From NCBI GenBank assembly GCA_014729145.1, contig WJKL01000097.1:1-5700 (forward strand): DNA of 5,700 nucleotides, in the 5' to 3' direction. How positions within the stretch are numbered: position 1 is the stretch's first letter; each line of letters begins with the position of its first letter. The notes under the pieces are model-generated. The model was not told the DNA's origin and made no database searches. It saw nothing but the letters and a program-made list of their open reading frames with translations. The position numbers and the translations under genes were made by a program. This DNA is from Candidatus Woesearchaeota archaeon. GTDB taxonomy: Archaea > Nanobdellota > Nanobdellia > Woesearchaeales > WJKL01. Positions 5,236 through 5,700 of the stretch are shown one piece after another.

Positions 5236-5484
5236 TTATTTCTTTTTCTTTTTGGTCTTTTTCTTAGCTTTCTTTGGCTTTTTCTGAAAAAAGATCAGAT
5301 ATATTATAGGCAGGATTCCTGCAGTGTTTAATATCAAGATAAATATAAACCAGACCAATTGATTCTTTCTTCCACATTTCCATAATGCAATTCCTTTCCA
5401 GACAAGGCTCCAAAAACTGATCAGAGCTATCAGAACAACGGTTCCTGCTGCCAATCCTTCAGCTGCATAAAAATTCCACATCAT
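5236..5484 (-). CDS. DUF5652-like two-helix membrane protein
   Basis: An 82-residue membrane protein of unknown function. Helix 1 is about 12-34, ending in WSLVWKGIALWK (25-36). Helix 2 is about 44-66 and contains FIFILILNTAGILPIIYLIFF (46-66). The W-K-x-x-A-L-W motif and the N-T-x-G-I-L-P-x-x-Y motif are what I recall of DUF5652, a small uncharacterised domain of bacteria and archaea. A short loop CGRKNQ (37-42) separates the helices. The last 15 residues are nearly all Lys, a tail that would probably sit in the cytoplasm against lipid head groups or nucleic acid. The start has two Met codons; the first is 7 nt from a perfect AGGAGGT. The gene converges on the 54-residue membrane gene with a 14-bp gap and diverges from the gene at 5663 across the 44-bp repeats. 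Confidence 0.82.
   Translation of the reverse strand: MMWNFYAAEGLAAGTVVLIALISFWSLVWKGIALWKCGRKNQLVWFIFILILNTAGILPIIYLIFFQKKPKKAKKKTKKKKK
5239..5253 (+). terminator. Plus-strand T-tract after the 54-residue gene
   Basis: T-rich run (three, five and five T residues broken by single C residues) beginning 18 bp after the stop at 5221. It is made by the Lys codons at the end of the opposing minus-strand gene, so one stretch serves as polylysine code on one strand and probable terminator on the other. Confidence 0.45.
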
Positions 5485-5491
5485 TTTATTT

Positions 5492-5498
5492 ACCTCCT
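5492..5498 (-). promoter_or_regulatory. Shine-Dalgarno of the DUF5652-like gene
   Basis: The minus strand reads AGGAGGT, 7 nt before the first ATG at 5484 and 10 nt before the second. It is the strongest ribosome site in the window and implies a real 5' leader. Confidence 0.8.
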
Positions 5499-5505
5499 AA
5501 TAAAT

Positions 5506-5549
5506 CAAGCATAAAAGTCTTAAATTTTTCAAATTTCGATACTTTTATA
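5506..5549. repeat. 44-bp direct repeat, copy 1
   Basis: Identical over 44 of 44 bases to 5571-5614. Within it ATAAAAGT (5511-5518) and ACTTTTAT (5541-5548) form perfect 8-bp inverted arms. Two AAATTT blocks (5522-5527, 5531-5536) flank TTC at the centre, so the unit is an imperfect dyad of about 38 bp. It lies 7 bp upstream of the ribosome site of the DUF5652-like gene. Confidence 0.9.
5542..5549 (-). promoter_or_regulatory. Candidate TATA box of the DUF5652-like gene, inside repeat copy 1
   Basis: The minus strand reads TATAAAAG. A start about 27 nt downstream would lie near 5518, giving a leader of about 34 nt that includes the AGGAGGT. The box is the outer arm of the repeat's dyad, so a protein binding the dyad would cover the promoter. 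Confidence 0.45.
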
Positions 5550-5555
5550 CATATA

Positions 5556-5570
5556 GTCAGACAAGCTGAC
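5556..5570. repeat. Short inverted repeat in the spacer between the 44-bp copies
   Basis: GTCAG and CTGAC form perfect 5-bp arms around ACAAG. They fill most of the 21-bp spacer and end exactly where copy 2 begins. It is a weak hairpin as RNA, or a short operator-like dyad. Confidence 0.4.
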
Positions 5571-5614
5571 CAAGCATAAAAGTCTTAAATTTTTCAAATT
5601 TCGATACTTTTATA
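5571..5614. repeat. 44-bp direct repeat, copy 2
   Basis: Exact copy of 5506-5549 at a period of 65 bp. The dyad arms are 5576-5583 and 5606-5613, with central AAATTT blocks at 5587-5592 and 5596-5601. Its right end merges into TTTTATATA (5608-5616), a plus-strand TATA-like box facing the gene at 5663. Identity stops abruptly at both ends of the unit. Confidence 0.9.
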
Positions 5615-5640
5615 TACCTTTTTTCTTTACTTTTTAAATA
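5608..5640 (+). promoter_or_regulatory. Two candidate TATA boxes for the gene at 5663
   Basis: TTTTATATA (5608-5616), overlapping the end of repeat copy 2, would start RNA near 5639 and give a leader of about 24 nt holding GGGTGG. TTTAAATA (5633-5640) is centred 26.5 nt before the ATG and would give a leaderless mRNA. Both distances are acceptable, so one or two promoters may be used. Confidence 0.45.
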
Positions 5641-5652
5641 ATTATCTAAAAA

Positions 5653-5658
5653 GGGTGG
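5653..5658 (+). promoter_or_regulatory. Shine-Dalgarno-like motif of the gene at 5663
   Basis: GGGTGG lies 4 nt before the ATG; its GGTG core matches the archaeal ribosome-binding complement. It is translated from only if the distal TATA box is used. Confidence 0.4.
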
Positions 5659-5662
5659 TTTT

Positions 5663-5700
5663 ATGCCAAAAGAAGAAGAATATGAACTAATGCCTCATCA
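5663..5700 (+). CDS. Start of a gene of unknown function, cut by the window end
   Basis: Only 12 codons are present, reading MPKEEEYELMPH. They are acidic and contain no domain signature. Support for a real start: ATG preceded by GGGTGG and by good TATA boxes, divergent from the DUF5652-like gene, and no competing frame. The product cannot be identified from this piece. Confidence 0.55.
   Translation, partial: MPKEEEYELMPH

Noticed and set aside
5506..5614. A minimal CRISPR array (two repeats, one spacer)
   Set aside because: A 44-bp repeat with a 21-bp spacer is outside usual proportions, the spacer contains its own dyad, only two copies exist and no cas gene is nearby.
5506..5614. Replication origin repeats
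   Set aside because: No G-rich origin recognition box core and no cdc6/orc1 gene in view; the repeats fit promoter positions better.
1..5700. tRNA, rRNA or transposase genes
   Set aside because: No cloverleaf, rRNA core or transposase motif was found on reading both strands; nearly all non-promoter sequence is accounted for by the coding genes.

Overview
The window looks like a chromosomal segment of an AT-rich archaeon, probably a DPANN-type lineage such as Woesearchaeota or Pacearchaeota. That lineage call is an inference from protein types and style, not from a marker tree. The archaeal evidence is a group II chaperonin (thermosome) with a Gly/Met/Pro tail, an FtsZ close to archaeal FtsZ1, an archaeal-type cytidylate kinase, a long archaeal FKBP with an inserted flap domain, and TATA boxes placed at archaeal distances from starts. 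Intergenic gaps are short, and no rRNA, tRNA, transposase or CRISPR array is visible.

Left half (1-3188), all on the minus strand, read right to left: a GNAT acetyltransferase (3188-2697), a CMP kinase (2665-2117), a 63-residue protein of unknown function (2091-1900), an FKBP/SlyD-type prolyl isomerase (1858-1154) and ftsZ (1075 to beyond base 1). They are close together, yet most have their own TATA-like box. The boxes of the kinase and the 63-residue gene abut or overlap the stop codon of the gene before. This suggests a row of single promoters, perhaps with read-through, rather than one operon.

Middle (3189-5014): a divergent AT-rich promoter region, then the thermosome subunit on the plus strand, with its own TATA box and a short G-rich leader.

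Right end (5015-5700): a 54-residue two-helix membrane protein on the plus strand (DUF5668/LiaF-like); a convergent DUF5652-like two-helix membrane protein on the minus strand; then a divergent intergenic region with an exact 44-bp direct repeat (5506-5549 and 5571-5614). Each repeat copy carries an imperfect dyad with TATA-like ends. The last gene, on the plus strand, starts at 5663 and runs off the window.

Two translation-start styles coexist. The FKBP, 63-residue, CMP kinase and 54-residue genes have a TATA box centred about 28 nt before the start codon and no Shine-Dalgarno, as expected of leaderless mRNAs. ftsZ, the thermosome gene and the DUF5652 gene have leaders with Shine-Dalgarno-like motifs. 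The genes are mostly housekeeping (division, folding, nucleotide metabolism). The duplicated promoter-like element at the right end is the least ordinary feature.
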